DNA from: Citrus sinensis
Lineage: Eukaryota; Streptophyta; Magnoliopsida; Sapindales; Rutaceae
Assembly: GCF_022201045.2 (NCBI RefSeq)
Contig: NC_068557.1
Coordinates: forward strand, 20,437,501 to 20,501,500
DNA: 64,000 nucleotides
Reading direction: 5' to 3'
A program made the position numbers and the translations under genes. The notes beneath the pieces were generated by a model, which ran no database searches, was not told where the DNA came from, and saw only the letters and a program-made list of their open reading frames with translations. Numbering within the stretch: position 1 is the first letter of the stretch; each line of letters begins with the position of its first letter. Positions 12,577-25,021 of this stretch are shown here, piece by piece.

Positions 12577-12580
<4 letters not shown>
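12408..12580 (+). mobile_element. tRNA-derived SINE-like element
   Basis: An A-box-like sequence (GTGAGTGGTTAGGC) at about 12425 is followed by a good B box (GGTTCAAGTCCC) at about 12450. This is the internal RNA polymerase III promoter of tRNA-derived SINEs. The body continues with CTTACGGACCGATTCGGTGC and ATTAGTCTGAG, and a related body occurs at 39271-39391. The tail runs into an (AT)n tract instead of poly-A. The 9-base word CTTTTGACA occurs just before and just after element plus tract (near 12398 and 12628) and may be the target duplication. Confidence 0.7.

Positions 12581-12626
<46 letters not shown>
12579..12626. repeat. (AT)n microsatellite
   Basis: About 22 AT units in a row, directly at the 3' end of the SINE-like element. 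It probably grew from the element's tail. Confidence 0.9.
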
Positions 12627-12630
<4 letters not shown>

Positions 12631-14453
12631 TGACATGTTTCTCAGGTAAAACTTAGTTTAAGGAGACAAAATAAAATTAAAATCAATAAATTATTGAATC
12701 AAACATAACATGTGGACCAAATTTAATATAATTTGTGGAGATTGAACACAAAACTTAACTTTAATTCTATATTAAAAATATTCGTATCATTTATTTTAAA
12801 ACTTAAACTATTACGTAAGAATCTAATGATAGTGTTAAAAGACAAACTTACTTCAAACTATCCAGCCACCTAGTTCGAAAGATGAAAAAAAAAATTTATA
12901 TATATATATATCATGCATTAGGAATACATTATTCTCAATTTGGTAATATTTTAATAATATTTGGAGGCTTGGAGCCACTGAAGCTTTCCCCTTCACATAA
13001 ATGCAGTGACCAAAAGCCAAATTTCATAAAAGCTGCACGTGAAGTTCAATGGAGTATGCGGTCAAATTAAGTTAAGATTACATTTATTAATTACATAACT
13101 TCACTAACATTGATTTGGGGAGGTGAGATTTGTCATTTAGGCATGGGAAGGTGCAATGGCAATATCATCAAATACGATGGATTTGGTGGTTAAGATTGGG
13201 CATTTTGTCATATGAACCTTGTTTAAATTAATCAACAAGAAGTCAATTTATTTTGCTAGGGATGATGTTTTCTTAATAAAACAGATTAATCACTTGTGTC
13301 GGGTGGGTTTGAGTGTCTCTTCACGTTAGTCAACGTCCACTTCGTTGTTATTAAAGGGCTAATCATGGTTAAAACAGTAAATTAAAGATTTAATCTAACA
13401 TGGGTCAAGCCAAGTTTTACATATTGTTTATTTTCTGTTCTAAATATTTTGAAATTTCTCCATGAAACCAGTAACAAGGGCAATGCATCGTTAGTCATTT
13501 TATACTAATAAATATATATTATATATAAGTGTCACGTTATAGGTTACAGAAAACATTTTAGCTGCGTTATTAATGTAACGCCACAATGATATAAAGATAG
13601 AGGCTGAAGAGAAGGTTCTATGATGTGTTTCTCTGCACATATCAATATAAAGCAACAGGAAATAAAATGGGTTGAGTAAGATGAGAGATTACTGTTACTA
13701 TCAAGCGAGGCTTGCAGCTGCCTTTGTCCTTCCAAGCTGATAATTTCATTACCTATTTAATTTGTTGGGTCTTATTATAGTCTCTTGACTCCTCAAACTT
13801 GTATGAGCTCATGTTGAAGACTGGGTTCTTTTCATCTCTTGGGCTATCCAAGGTTTTAATGGCAGCAATTTTGTGGTCATAGTCCAAGAATTTTAAAAGT
13901 TTGTTGCATTTGGGATTATTTGACGACCAAAACAAAAACAAAAGAAAAAAAGAAAAAAAAAACACCCGCAAGCAACAGGCCTTAGCAACATGGTATTTAT
14001 TAATATCGACTTGTGCTCAACATAGCTCTGAAGAAACTTAAGCTCATAATTGAAAATGTTTGCAGAAAAGAAATTTAATAGAAAACTTTTAGCATAGCTG
14101 CTAAAACAATCGTAAAAAGCAGGTCCAATTACTTGAAACAAAAGAAAACTCATGAACTGAACTGCTTTCTAACTTCTTAATAAATCCTAGATTAAAAGCA
14201 ATAGTTTACAGTCTTCTCAATGAATGAAGAAATGAAAGTTAGAAACAAGCATCCAACAGTGAGGCGAGGCATGCATCCCTGGAATCAAAGGCATATTTCC
14301 GTTGTCAAGGGAATTTGCCGCGAGTAGGGTGAAGTGATTAATTTAGCTGCAAAAGCATTAATTTAATAGGCTTGAATTGAAATATCTTGAGCTAATAATA
14401 ATGGTATAAGAAAAAATAACTAGTGGATGATGAAGCCATGCGAAGCTCTCCCT
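12627..14453. other. Intergenic, 1.8 kb without a gene
   Basis: AT-rich sequence with a short TA-rich tract near 12895-12912 and an A-rich tract near 13925-13965. I see no coding exon, tRNA or transposon with recognisable ends. The right end should include the RhoGDI 3' UTR. Confidence 0.5.
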
Positions 14454-16446
14454 TCAAACAGCAGCCCATTCTTTTCTGATGTCGAAGGAGTAGTTGATCT
14501 CCAAGTAGCACTTGTTATCATCATCAAGAAACTGCAAAAAATTGGGACCCAAAAAAAAAAAATTTACAGTAAGTATTGCACACTAGTTTGCATTGGGCAT
14601 GCTATGTCAGCAGTTTGCTTGGAAACTAAACAAGTTAGTTGTACATTACAGAACAAAGACAAAAATCAGAAAACTAGCAAACTTGAGTCTTCATCAGGCA
14701 ATAAAACATACAAGGCAAACAGCAAAATGGTCCCCAAGTCATGGCCAAACAACAATATGTGCAACGAATGAATTGGTGGGTCGCACTTCACATGTAACAT
14801 ACAAGATAACAGATAAGAGATGATAGAACTCGTCTCTCGTGTGATGCCAGGAGTCACAATCTCATAAATTGCGCCTCATTCACGTCTTCTGGGAAAGCTA
14901 ATTCAATTTGATTAAGCAGCTTTAAAGCAAGAATAGATCACGGTAGATACTTTCAAAAGTGAAATTTCCGAATCATGTATCAATTAAGCAACTTCAGTTA
15001 ATCTACATATGAATCCTAAAGTGAAACTTTCTAGGAAACTGCATGTGACTATTCTAACAACTTGTTACATAAAGAAAAATATCAAATGATCCATAAAGAA
15101 TAGTACTTGCAGAAAACAAGAACTTGACCGTTTGATCTAACCTTTGTTCTTGCAGAATACGATCCTCTAGCAAACATGCCCGAAGGGGTTGTCTCCTCGG
15201 GCATCTCATGTATGTAAGGCTCTGGCTGAGGACTAAAGGTTCCAAGCATCTGTTTTGCGCTGTCCACTGAAATAAAACTTGTAGTGAGCAAAACATACGA
15301 GTGAATGACATTCAAAATGTTAGCATGAGTTCGAGCATAGGTGGTTTGCTTACCCTTGATACCGGCTTTCCAAACGGTGTTGGTGTACTTAAGGCCAGAT
15401 ACGATGTTATTGCTGACTTCGAATGTGAATTTCAAGCTGTATTTACTACCTTCTTTCAATGTAAACCAATTTCCTGCGGGTTTTCCATCCTCTGGAACAG
15501 CAAGGACAATGTCATTTCTCCCGGGCGCAACAATTGAGAGGCTAAGGATCCTCACTTCAGGTTCAAGAGTTTCTGCATCAAGTCAAGGGAAAACCAAAAG
15601 CACATTAAATGGGCTGATAGCAGTGAGGTTGGTTAAGCTTTAGTTTCTTAGAGAGAAAGCAATAGAACAAGTTAAGTTCAATGGATATAATTCATACAAA
15701 TGAGATTGATTACAGAACAGAAAAAACGCAAGAGATGCACATATCCCCCCATCTAATGACATGTCTTCTAATGTGACCTAAAATGAAGCAATGAACTTAT
15801 TGAACAAAGGTTAGGACAGTCCTCAATTGCTCAAAGGATTAAGATTTATTGTCAGCAAACAAACCAAAGAGATTAATATTATCTAGTATAAAGAAAGCCT
15901 TGAACTTTCACATCTTTTAGCACCCCTGGATAGATACCATTAGTGTTATAGACAGTCAACATGAAAATGAAAATATATATATATATATATCAAAAGAAAT
16001 TAAAAAACAAAAACAAATTCTAACAAAAAAGGATACAAAACATAACCAAAAGAACATTAATACCTCCAATGTTGTCAAAATCAACGCTTCCGAGGAGCTG
16101 CTCCTTCCACTTCCTCAAGCTCTCATCATCCTATATACGAACTCATGAAGCTCATCAACAAAATTTGTACGTAGCAAAAAGATGTAAAATGTTAAGTAAA
16201 ACAAACCTTATCCTTTTCAATCTGCTCTTTGAGAGTGTACTGAGGACCCAACTGGATGTCCTGCTCCCTGTCGTCGTCATCCTCTTCGTCAGTTTCACTC
16301 ACAGTCACATATCTGCTGGTCCTCTGTTCTTCTTGAAGATTTGCTGGTTCTGCTGCTCCCACGGCAACATTACTATTCTCACCTTCCTCCCTCTTCTCAT
16401 CAACCATGTTATTGGAACTTGACACAGCTCCAACAGCCAAAGACAT
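14454..16446 (-). CDS. Rho GDP-dissociation inhibitor (RhoGDI)
   Basis: Five coding exons read from right to left: 16446-16207, 16130-16064, 15572-15354, 15266-15142 and 14531-14454. All have GT-AG ends and join in phase to 729 nt, 242 residues, the usual plant RhoGDI length. The N-terminal 75 residues are an acidic arm (SETDEEDDDDREQD) that in the family contacts the switch regions of ROP/RAC GTPases. The rest is the immunoglobulin-like domain that takes the prenyl group: VLAVPEDGKPAGNWFTLKEG, FEVSNNIVSGLKYTNTVWK, GTFSPQPEPYIHEMPEET, PSGMFARGSYSARTKF, and a final strand CYLEINYSFDIRKEW. It extracts ROP GTPases from membranes and keeps them GDP-bound in the cytosol. The start is the first ATG after an in-frame upstream stop. 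Complete and undamaged as far as can be read. Confidence 0.95.
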
Positions 16447-17165
16447 CAACAATTCATCAACTCTTTGAACGCCCCCCCAAAACTCACCAAAATTTCTTTA
16501 TTGAAAAAAGAAAATGAAAACACAAAAAACAAAACAGACCCAGCAAACGAAAAATGTTACCAATTTAGTGCCCCTTTATCCTTTATGTTAATGAATGAAC
16601 AAAAAAGAAAGAAAAAAAAAATTTTTATATCTATGAAACGAATTGAGCACTGAGTGTCAAAAAAAGGCAAGAATTGTTCTTTTGTCCAAACAAAAGAGAG
16701 CAAAAAGACAGGAAAAAGAAAAAGAAAAAGAAAATTAAAAAAAAAAAGGAACAGGGTGTTTTGAATTTGAATTTTCGTTGGTAGCTTTTTTGTGGTGGGT
16801 CGTTGAAGTGTTGAATAGATCATAGAGTAGGGGCCGGGTTGGTTAGTTAATTGGTTAGTCAGTTATGCCGGGAGAATCTCTAATAGGCTAAAAGTGAGAA
16901 AATGAGTGTGTGGTGACGCGCAATATAAGAGAAGCGAATGGAATGGAGAAGAAAACGCGAAGGTCACCAATGGAATTTTTGGCGACAACCAAGCCTGAGA
17001 TTGTGGGGGGAGGAATAGGAATTTTAGGAAGGTAGTTAGTTCTGTCTGTTTGTGCACGTTGCAGTGTTGTTGACGCACTCCTCGTAAAAGTTTTCGCTTA
17101 ATGTTTACACGTAGACGGCGATCGGTTTGACATTTGCAAATTGGTCCTTTCATTAGTTTATGGAT
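16447..17165 (-). promoter_or_regulatory. RhoGDI 5' leader and promoter region
   Basis: The 0.7 kb upstream of the RhoGDI ATG contains A-rich tracts at 16500-16550, 16600-16620 and 16700-16750, then mixed sequence. I could not fix a TATA box or a start site. The short open frames here are low-complexity and unsupported. Confidence 0.35.
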
Positions 17166-17169
17166 TTTG

Positions 17170-17281
17170 CTATGTTACATTGAATGTACCATACACAACT
17201 AATAAGAACCACATAATTATGTGGGTTCCATAATTTGTGTGGTTCTTGTGAGTTGTGTATGGTACATTTAATGTAACATAG
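17170..17281. mobile_element. 112-bp foldback MITE
   Basis: The left arm begins CTATGTTACATTGAATGTAC and the right arm ends GTACATTTAATGTAACATAG, its near-perfect reverse complement. Pairing continues through CATACACAACT/AGTTGTGTATG and further inward through AAGAACCACA/TGTGGTTCTT, so almost the whole element is one hairpin. No open frame. It is a non-autonomous DNA element; a clear target duplication is not visible, so the superfamily is open. Confidence 0.85.
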
Positions 17282-19407
17282 GGGCTTTAGTTTATTTGCT
17301 TCTTCTTCTTCTTCTTATTATTTTTGAAGTTTATTGTGCATTATTGTGCATTGGATTATATGCTAATTTTGGACCGTGGAGGGTTCTTTTATGCGGAAGA
17401 TTTGGTGGGTTGAAAATTAGGAATTATATTGTGTGTATTAATAATATCGCTTAGTTTAGTTGGTAAAGATATGGAGTTCAACCTCCTTCACATAAATAAA
17501 AATTGAATTTAATTATCACTTTGTGTTATGTTTTTTTTTAAAAAAAATTAAGGAATTTTGTCGCCTTTGTGTTCACACTATCACCACATTGTGTGGTTTA
17601 TATATGTGCACTCTCACTCTCTTTTTTATCTTTCATTTGTTTTGCCATCATAAAATTCAACCGAACTTGTTAAATTTCAATGTCATTCAATAAAACGATC
17701 AATCTTCTACTCTAATCTAGAATTAGGATCGCTAAATGAGAAACTGTAGAAGCATTAAAAAGGAGAGTTAGAGTTTATTGGGATAATAATAGAGCGAATG
17801 ACATGACTCAAAGGTGTTATTACTCCCAAATATAAGAGTGTCCAATTATAATATAACTCGGTGAGTTTGGAGTTGAACCAGAGGGAATTTAAAATCTAAT
17901 AATCAATTTGTTAAACAAAGAAAATTAAATATGGGAAAAAAATTATTAGAAATCAATTTAAAAATACACTAGGGTTACGAGATCTACTCTCAATATTGAA
18001 ATTATAGTTTAAATATTCTCTCATTTTTATATTTTTCCTCACTTTTATCAGTTAATTATTATGTCATTTAATTTTAACTAACTATGTGTTTCGATAAATA
18101 TAAAATCAAGTCTATATTAATGTATCGACATTATGTCAAAATACCATACAAATCCAAGGAAATTTATAAATTAACATGACATAAAAATAATCTGAAAATA
18201 ATAAAATAAACTTAAAACTCACTTGAGAGAGAAATTAATTTAATACTTTGAAATCTTAAGCTTTACCCTTCACCTTAGCTTAGTAAAATTAGTCACTCAT
18301 ATTAAAAGAAAACAAAACATTTTTTTTATTTGACAAACTTTTGAAATATATTACAAGGGAATTGATTACACCAGAAAACAAGAAAATAAATAAATAAATA
18401 AATAAAATTTTCAGCTTCAATCCGTACCCTCCTTTCTGGCTCCTCTCTACCTCCTCGCTTGCATCTCCTTACCTTTGGATGCATCGTTCCTTCTTTTAAT
18501 TATTATTTTATATTATATTAAATATATATATTAATTGAAAGGTGTAACCACTTGACCATCACGAGCAACCAAAACATGGTTGCTCCTTTTTATTCTTTTT
18601 TTTTTGAAATATATTTTTATTAATTATATCTCTTCAATAATGCATTTCAAAAGGTTTTAGTAATTCTTCTTTGTTCTTGGATCTAGTTCCAACTCCTCTT
18701 TATTCTTAAAATATATCTACAATATAAAATTAAAATAAAATTAACATATCACAAAATTACAATTTAATTTAACATAAAAATATATTTGGAGAGTCTTGAG
18801 ATAATTTAAGAATAATGAGCACATTAATTAACACTTTAAATAAAAAACTAATAAAATTATTCTTATTACATGTACACTTTTAAGTGTTAATTAGTGAAAA
18901 TATTAGCATTCCACTAAACAGCTCGTAAAAACCCTTCTCTCAACTAATCCTAATAAAGTATTAAAACATATTATACAATGTTTATAACACCCCACTTATT
19001 TATTTTTTAAAAAATTTCATATCTATCGTTAAAACCCCAATAATTACGTCATGGTGATGAAATTGTTACTGCTCATTCTCTTTGTAGCCAAGCCATTTTT
19101 ATAAAAAAAAATTTCAACCCAGCATAAACTAAAAGTCTTAGTATTTAGATTTTATTAGTATGTGGATGTTCGGTTTTCCCTATTTCTGTGATTTGAAAAT
19201 CTCTCAAGTCCTATTAATTTCTTCCGTGCGTTAAATAGACTTTGATTTAAGTTTTGAAGACATACAAAGGTGTAAAGAGTTTTCATTATAAGTGAGTTTT
19301 TATTAATTATAATTGTCTTTTTAAGTAATATCAGTTACAGGTAAAAGTATAAATATATAGCAAGAGTTTGAATAGATTTTATCAGTACTTCAACTCATAA
19401 TAATAAA
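17282..19407. other. Intergenic, 2.1 kb AT-rich
   Basis: Very AT-rich, with short simple repeats ((CTT)n at 17302-17320, (AAAT)n near 18385-18405). No gene or well-bounded transposon recognised. Confidence 0.5.
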
Positions 19408-19600
19408 TGAGAAATAATATAACTATAAATTCTTATACAAACTTTTTTTTGTACAAATTGATATGACATGGTTAAGTTGGTTCACATGATTTATTTTTAT
19501 TATTTTGTATTTTATTCAACTAACGAGTTAATATCAAATCAGTTTGTATAAAATAAGTTTGTACAAGAGTTTGTGACTATATCATCACTCATAATAAATT
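19408..19600. mobile_element. ~190-bp MITE with imperfect inverted ends
   Basis: The left end reads ATGAGAAATAATATAACTAT and the reverse complement of the right end reads ATGAGTGATGATATAGTCAC; both go on to a TACAAACTT-type segment and TGATATGAC/TGATTTGAT. The flanking word AATAA lies on both sides and may be the target duplication. No coding capacity. Confidence 0.65.
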
Positions 19601-19638
19601 CAAGCATTAGAATCCATGATAAAATGGGCTAGATATTT

Positions 19639-21063
19639 GAAAAATTTACAAAAATAGCCAAAAAAATTTAGGGTCTTTTAGAATTAGTCAATTTAACTTT
19701 TTCTACCTTATATAGCCAATTTCAACATTTTTGGACAACAATACCCTTGTCATTCCAAAACCTAAAAAACTTAACATTTCTTCTCTCTCAAATCCACCAG
19801 CACAGTCTTAACTTTTCTGGCAATAATTGATGATAGTTGGATGGGCGTTTGACGGCAGTTTCATCTCCGACATCACCTGTCTGTATTTCCAACACTTAGA
19901 CGGCAGTTGGATGGGCGATTGACAGCAGCTTCATCTCCTAAATCAAGTTTTTTTTTTTGTTTCACTAAGATTAGACCATCATTTGAATGTAATTGAGTGT
20001 ATACTTTATGATAGATGAGTATTATGGTTAATTTACTATGAATTTTGAAAAGAATTAAACGAGATTATGATTTGAGAAAAATGGCATATGAGATGTTTGT
20101 TGAAGTGCCTATTAGACTTCATTATCTTATTTGTGATAGATTGTGTTGTGGGTTTATTGTGGCTTGCTATGAATTCGTGTTCAACAAAGCAGAGCAAGTG
20201 ATTTTAGTGCAATGAGTGTTGCTTTGATTTAGTGTGACGGAAGCCTAGAGCACAGGCGACCTGCACCCTTCTCATGAAATCACAACAAGTATGTTAATGT
20301 AATTTTAAGTGACAAGCACTTGTTTTCAGGGCGATAACGCCCACCACTCAAAATCAAAGCAAGCGTATTGCTATGATTTTGAGCAACATGCACTATCTCC
20401 CAAGCCATAGGTGCCTATTGCACAAAATCACAACAAACATATTAATGTAATTTTGACTGACAGACACCTGTCTCCCAGGCGACAAGCACTTGTTGCTCAA
20501 AATCAAAGTAAGCATGTTGCTATGCTTTGCCAAGCACGGATTCGCCCACGACATAATCTATCAAAAATGAGATAACAAAGTTTAATAGGCATCTCAACAA
20601 ACACCTCATATGCCATTTTTCTCAAACTATAATCTCATTAAATATTTTTCAAAATTCATAAAAAATTAACCTAATACTCATCTATCATGAAATATACACT
20701 TAATTACATTCAAATACAGTATAATCTTAATGAAACGAAAAAAAAACTTGCTTTTGGAGATGAAGCTTGCATCAACCTCCCATCCAGCTGTCGTCTAAGT
20801 GTCGGAAATACAACCACATAATGTCAGAGAAAAAGCTTCTGTCAAACGCCCATCAACTGTCGTTGATTGTTGTTGGAAAAGTCACGATCGTGCTACTGGA
20901 TTTAGGAGTGACGAGAATGTTCTTTTTTTTTTTTTTTTTTTTGTGGAGTGACAATGGTATTTGTTGTCCAAAAATGTTGAAATTGGCTACATAGGGTAGA
21001 AAAAGTTTAATTGGCTAATTCTAAAAGACCCTAAAATTTTTGGGCTAATTTTGTAAATTTCCC
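19639..21063. mobile_element. 1.4-kb foldback element, probably non-autonomous Mutator-like (MULE)
   Basis: Long terminal inverted repeats of at least 120 bp: the left end GAAAAATTTACAAAAATAGC matches the reverse complement of the right end, GGGAAATTTACAAAATTAGC, and both continue through GGGTCTTTTAGAATTAG and CCAATTTCAACATTTTTGGA. Pairing resumes further in (GGCAGTTGGATGGGCG on the left, the complement of CTCCCATCCAGCTGTCG on the right). A 9-bp target duplication TAGATATTT flanks the element at 19630-19638 and 21064-21072, the size typical of Mutator-like elements. No transposase frame is present. A poly-T run lies at about 20921-20941 inside the right part. Confidence 0.88.
20270..20570. 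repeat. Two tandem ~148-bp units inside the foldback element
   Basis: The phrase AATCACAACAAGTATGTTAA near 20278 recurs as AATCACAACAAACATATTAA near 20425. Both are followed by TGTAATTTT, a CACTTG or CACCTG word, and CTCAAAATCAAAG with GCTATG. This forms the loop region between the inverted arms. Confidence 0.7.
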
Positions 21064-21072
21064 TAGATATTT

Positions 21073-23024
21073 TGCTTCAAAACATACTCTGTTGTCTGTA
21101 ACAAGCGAGGTATGAGTAAGAGCAATAATATTCAACACCACATATTACCTTAAAAGACCCTACTTTCTTTTATACCCCATTAATTTTCAAAATTATCCTC
21201 TTATCTCACCAGACCCTTTTTTTTTTTTTTTTGATTCATCATCTACTTCCAAATTTTCTTATGTTCTGTCATAACTATCATTTTTGTTTTTTAAATAATT
21301 GTATCAACACACTTAGATGCAAGTCTATCATCCATTATTTCATTTTTTGAAAAAAAAAATGATCATCTATTTTGTAAGTGTCTATTAGAGAATCTTTTAG
21401 ACACATAAATTTCTAAAATTCAATATTTTAGAATGAAAAAGAAATAAAAAATAAAAAAGCTAACATTGTGTTATACTACTCATCAAATCACTATAGAATG
21501 AATGGAATATTTTGCTTCAAAAAATTAAAAAACATTTGACTGCTATGACATGCAAGTAAAAATATAGAAGAGAAGAGCTGCTGGGTTATTGAGTTTGATT
21601 GAAAAAGAAATAGAGCACAATTTCTTTCTGTCCTTTAGGATAATTTTTAATATTAGACGGGGTCACATGAGATGAAATGCGGGGCCGAATAATAACACTC
21701 CATGAGTAAATGAGCACGTATGCACGACCTCGTTTCTTTATCGGGCTTGTAATAATTTGGGCTAAACCCAGCTTTCCATAGCCACAAAATCCCATGAAGC
21801 TCAAAACAAATAAGGGTGGTTATGTTACAAGATGCCTGTTTGCTCATAAGAGTCGCTTGAAATTTAAATCCACACGAGGAGCTCTCCAAGCTACCCAAAT
21901 ATCATCAATAATCATTCAAATCATTGAAAAAATATGGAAAGTGCCAAGAGAGATCAGACGATAAGCCATTGACGTTACCACGAATCGTATAATCCCTCCA
22001 CTCTGTCAAAACAGCAATCATGATGCGTCAAGTGAGCCCCCTTCCTCCTTTTTACATCCAATTAGCCAATCAAATCCAAAACTCAATTACGTGGTCGGTG
22101 ATCTACTTGCCCACGTGACACTGCTTTAATGGTAAAAATTAATTATGGGTCCTACAATTGTAGGCCCCTCCACCGCCCGCCCTATTGTCTTTTGGCCTTT
22201 TCGGGATCTGCCTAAACATAGAAGCCAGGTTCGTGGCCTTTTTATTTTACCTCTGCCTCGTGTCCCAAAAATCAAAGATGAATTGAGAATTTGAATTTGA
22301 GTAGAACGACACGTCGGACGTCATCCGATATCTTAGACGCCGCAAATACCACAAACCTCGAGGCATTATCGAGTGTTTGCTACCGTACGAAGTCTTCAGT
22401 TTAGAGTTGTGCTTTACAGCCCTAGGGATTCATGATTGTTCAAAAGCGCAGTAACGTGACGGGTTGCATATTTGTTGGCAATGAATACTAATATATTTTT
22501 CTGTCTAATTTATGGTAACTTCAAGCTAAAAAAATCTGATTTTTTTTTTTAAGGAAAGATTCAACGCTAATATTGAAGAATTTTTCAATAATAACAACAA
22601 CAACAACAATGTCTATAAAATTTTGATAACAAAGTGCGCACACGAAGGTCTAACATTTCTTGTTTTTACTGCAAAAAAACCAAACAAGCCAATTTATTAT
22701 TTCATATTTGTTGAATTGGACATAATAAAAATATTTAAGATAAATTAGACAGGTTTAAATTATAATGATAGTTGGAATTGTATGTTGGAAAACAAGTCTT
22801 GTGTGTGAAGTCATGTTTCTCTCTCTCTCTCTCTCTCTCTCTTTCTTGGCCTAAAAAGATATATGCACAAACCTATTAATTTAAACTCCGCGTGTGTGTA
22901 TGTATATATAATAATTATTAGGTATGAATGTTCGTATTTTTTTTAATGCGAACACATTATTAAATCATGTTGTTTAAAAGAAATTAATTTTTGAATAAAC
23001 TATAAAATCATACGGTTTTAGAGA
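21073..23024. other. Intergenic, 2 kb
   Basis: AT-rich with a poly-T run near 21218-21232 and (CT)n at 22820-22842. A less AT-rich part at about 21960-22400 has a CCACGTGAC G-box near 22112 and could be an orphan promoter-like stretch, but no downstream gene is visible. No exon supported. Confidence 0.45.
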
Positions 23025-23716
23025 GTTAAAAATTAAGATTGCATTTGTTTTTTTATCTGAAATTTGAATAGGTCTGAATTTTACTGAAGTCTGAATAGGT
23101 ATGAATGAAAATACCTGAATGATATGTTTGTTTTCTCTTTTTTTACGTCTGAAGAGAAAGATTTAAAAACTAGTAGTTTGACATAAATATCCTTTTATTG
23201 GTGCATATATTTGTTTTTCACAATTTATAATTTCCATATGTTGATTAGTTTAGTAGTATTAAATAAAAAATACTATCATTGTTGATCTTAATTTAATTTT
23301 GTAATAAAAGATGTAATTATAACATCAAATGTTATTATAAAGTCAACATTGTTGATTTTATTTTTGATTAATCACAATTGACATAATTTGATTTGTTCAA
23401 TATTTCAGTTTAGTTAATGTTATCGTGTGAATAAAAATTTAAAGTAATTAAAAAAATCAAGAATAATACAAAAATATTAGGCTTATAGATAATATGGGAA
23501 ATATATAATTGTTAAGGGTATTTTTGAGATTTGAAATTAAAATTTTCCATTTAGACTTCAGACTTCAGATAAAAGTATATTTTTTCTATTCAGATAAAAT
23601 TATCTGATAATAAGTGATAAATTAAAAAAACAAACAACTTAAAATAAATAAATGTATAAAAAAAATTAAATTCAAACTTCAGACTAAAAAACAAACAACA
23701 CCTAACTCTCTTAAAT
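23025..23716. mobile_element. Possible hAT-like non-autonomous element, ~0.7 kb
   Basis: The left side carries GAGAGTTA...GCATTTGTTTTTTTATCTGA and the reverse complement of the right side reads GAGAGTTAGGTGTTGTTTG followed by TTTTTTAGTCTGAAG. Both ends are rich in CTGAA/TTCAG words. The ends match only imperfectly and I could not fix a target duplication, so boundaries and family are tentative. Confidence 0.45.
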
Positions 23717-24890
23717 CCTACGATTTAAAAATATATCTACATAAAAAAAATAATAAAGACGCATGTTGCCTGCACTAGAAAATGACTAATATATATTTAC
23801 AATTATTTATTTCATCAATTTTGTGTACGTGCATATACCCTTAAATAATTAACATGCCTAATGATTCATTGCATTTGCCTACACAGTAACATCAACGTTC
23901 GATGTCGATGATGATGAAACAGAGTGGGTCCTGAGTCAGCATGGTCAACATCTGTTCCCTTGGTGTACCCACTGGGTCCACATTCTTTCATACCTGATTC
24001 GCTGGAACAGGGGGCGAAGAAGTCATGGAGCATGCTTGCCACGTCAGAATTTTATTCGTTTCTTCCACGTAAATTAATCCTATTGGTCCCGTGGGGACCC
24101 ACCGGCTGACGCCGCCCCATGCTCTTTACGGTTGAGGCCCGTTTGCTGATTTGGTTGGCTGATGTGGATAGCCTATTTTTCTTTTGGTCCCGCTTCCGAA
24201 ATAAGAGTGTAACCAAAATGTGATAAATCAAATTATAAATTGATGGGTTGATAAGTTTTGGAAATTATTTAAAACGTCTGCTTTTCAATATGAAATTGCC
24301 ATGGCTTCATTACGATATTACCTAGTTTAAATCCACATTTTCAATTGTGCAACTGTTATTTTTAGAGAATAGTTACCAGTATATTAATCAATGTAAATTC
24401 TTGAAAAAAGAACATTCCAAATTAGTTTAATATATATATTGCATACAGCACTGCTGGTCCGTGGCTTCATGTGACTGTCAGAAATATCATTCACAGTGAG
24501 ATTAAATTATTGAGGGTTTGCCACAGTTAAAAGTAATAGATATTCGATCAAGAACGTGAGGTGAATGATTGTCAAGGACGCCTAAACAGCCGACTGTACA
24601 GAGCACACACTACAAAGGAAGATGATAGCTCAGCGGAAAATTTGCGACCATTGTTTGGCAATTGGCATTCCCCAATCAAACTCGAAAGGGTACAAACTAT
24701 TATGTATTAAAAATAGCAAAACCCCATCTCAGAAACTTTCTTCTCGCATAATTACCAAACATGCTCGCTCATGCCCTTGGAAGTCAGTGTGGTGAGGTGT
24801 CAAATCCCAAGATTCTTCAATCAAGGACCCCACTCAGCCACCCCCCTCCTCCTTTTCTCTCATCAACTTGAGGCTCCTTTTCACTAGTCA
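23717..24890. other. Intergenic, left flank and upstream region of the Hev b 5-like gene
   Basis: AT-rich with a less AT-rich part at 23900-24130. An open frame at 23924-24109 has no family features and is rejected. The last 200 bases are the promoter of the next gene, pyrimidine-rich near 24840. Confidence 0.5.
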
Positions 24891-24894
24891 CTAC

Positions 24895-24902
24895 TATATA
24901 AA
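24895..24902 (+). promoter_or_regulatory. TATA box of the Hev b 5-like gene
   Basis: TATATAAA, a consensus box, lies 127 bases upstream of the ATG. It would give a start of transcription near 24930 and a leader of about 90 bases. Confidence 0.8.
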
Positions 24903-25021
24903 GCAGCCTCATCACTCACACTCTGATCATCTCAAACACTCAAGCGCATTGTCAATTTCTTTGCTTTCTTATATTTATATACTTGTTTTCTTTGTAGTTT
25001 TCTAGCTGTTGAAATTGCAAT

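Noticed and set aside
16447-16452. Two extra codons upstream of the RhoGDI start
   Set aside because: They are TTG TTG; the first in-frame ATG is at 16446 and plant genes normally begin at ATG.
23924-24109. 61-codon frame in a GC-richer patch
   Set aside because: No homology that I recognise, no splice partners, no promoter signal; Pro/Gly content follows local composition.
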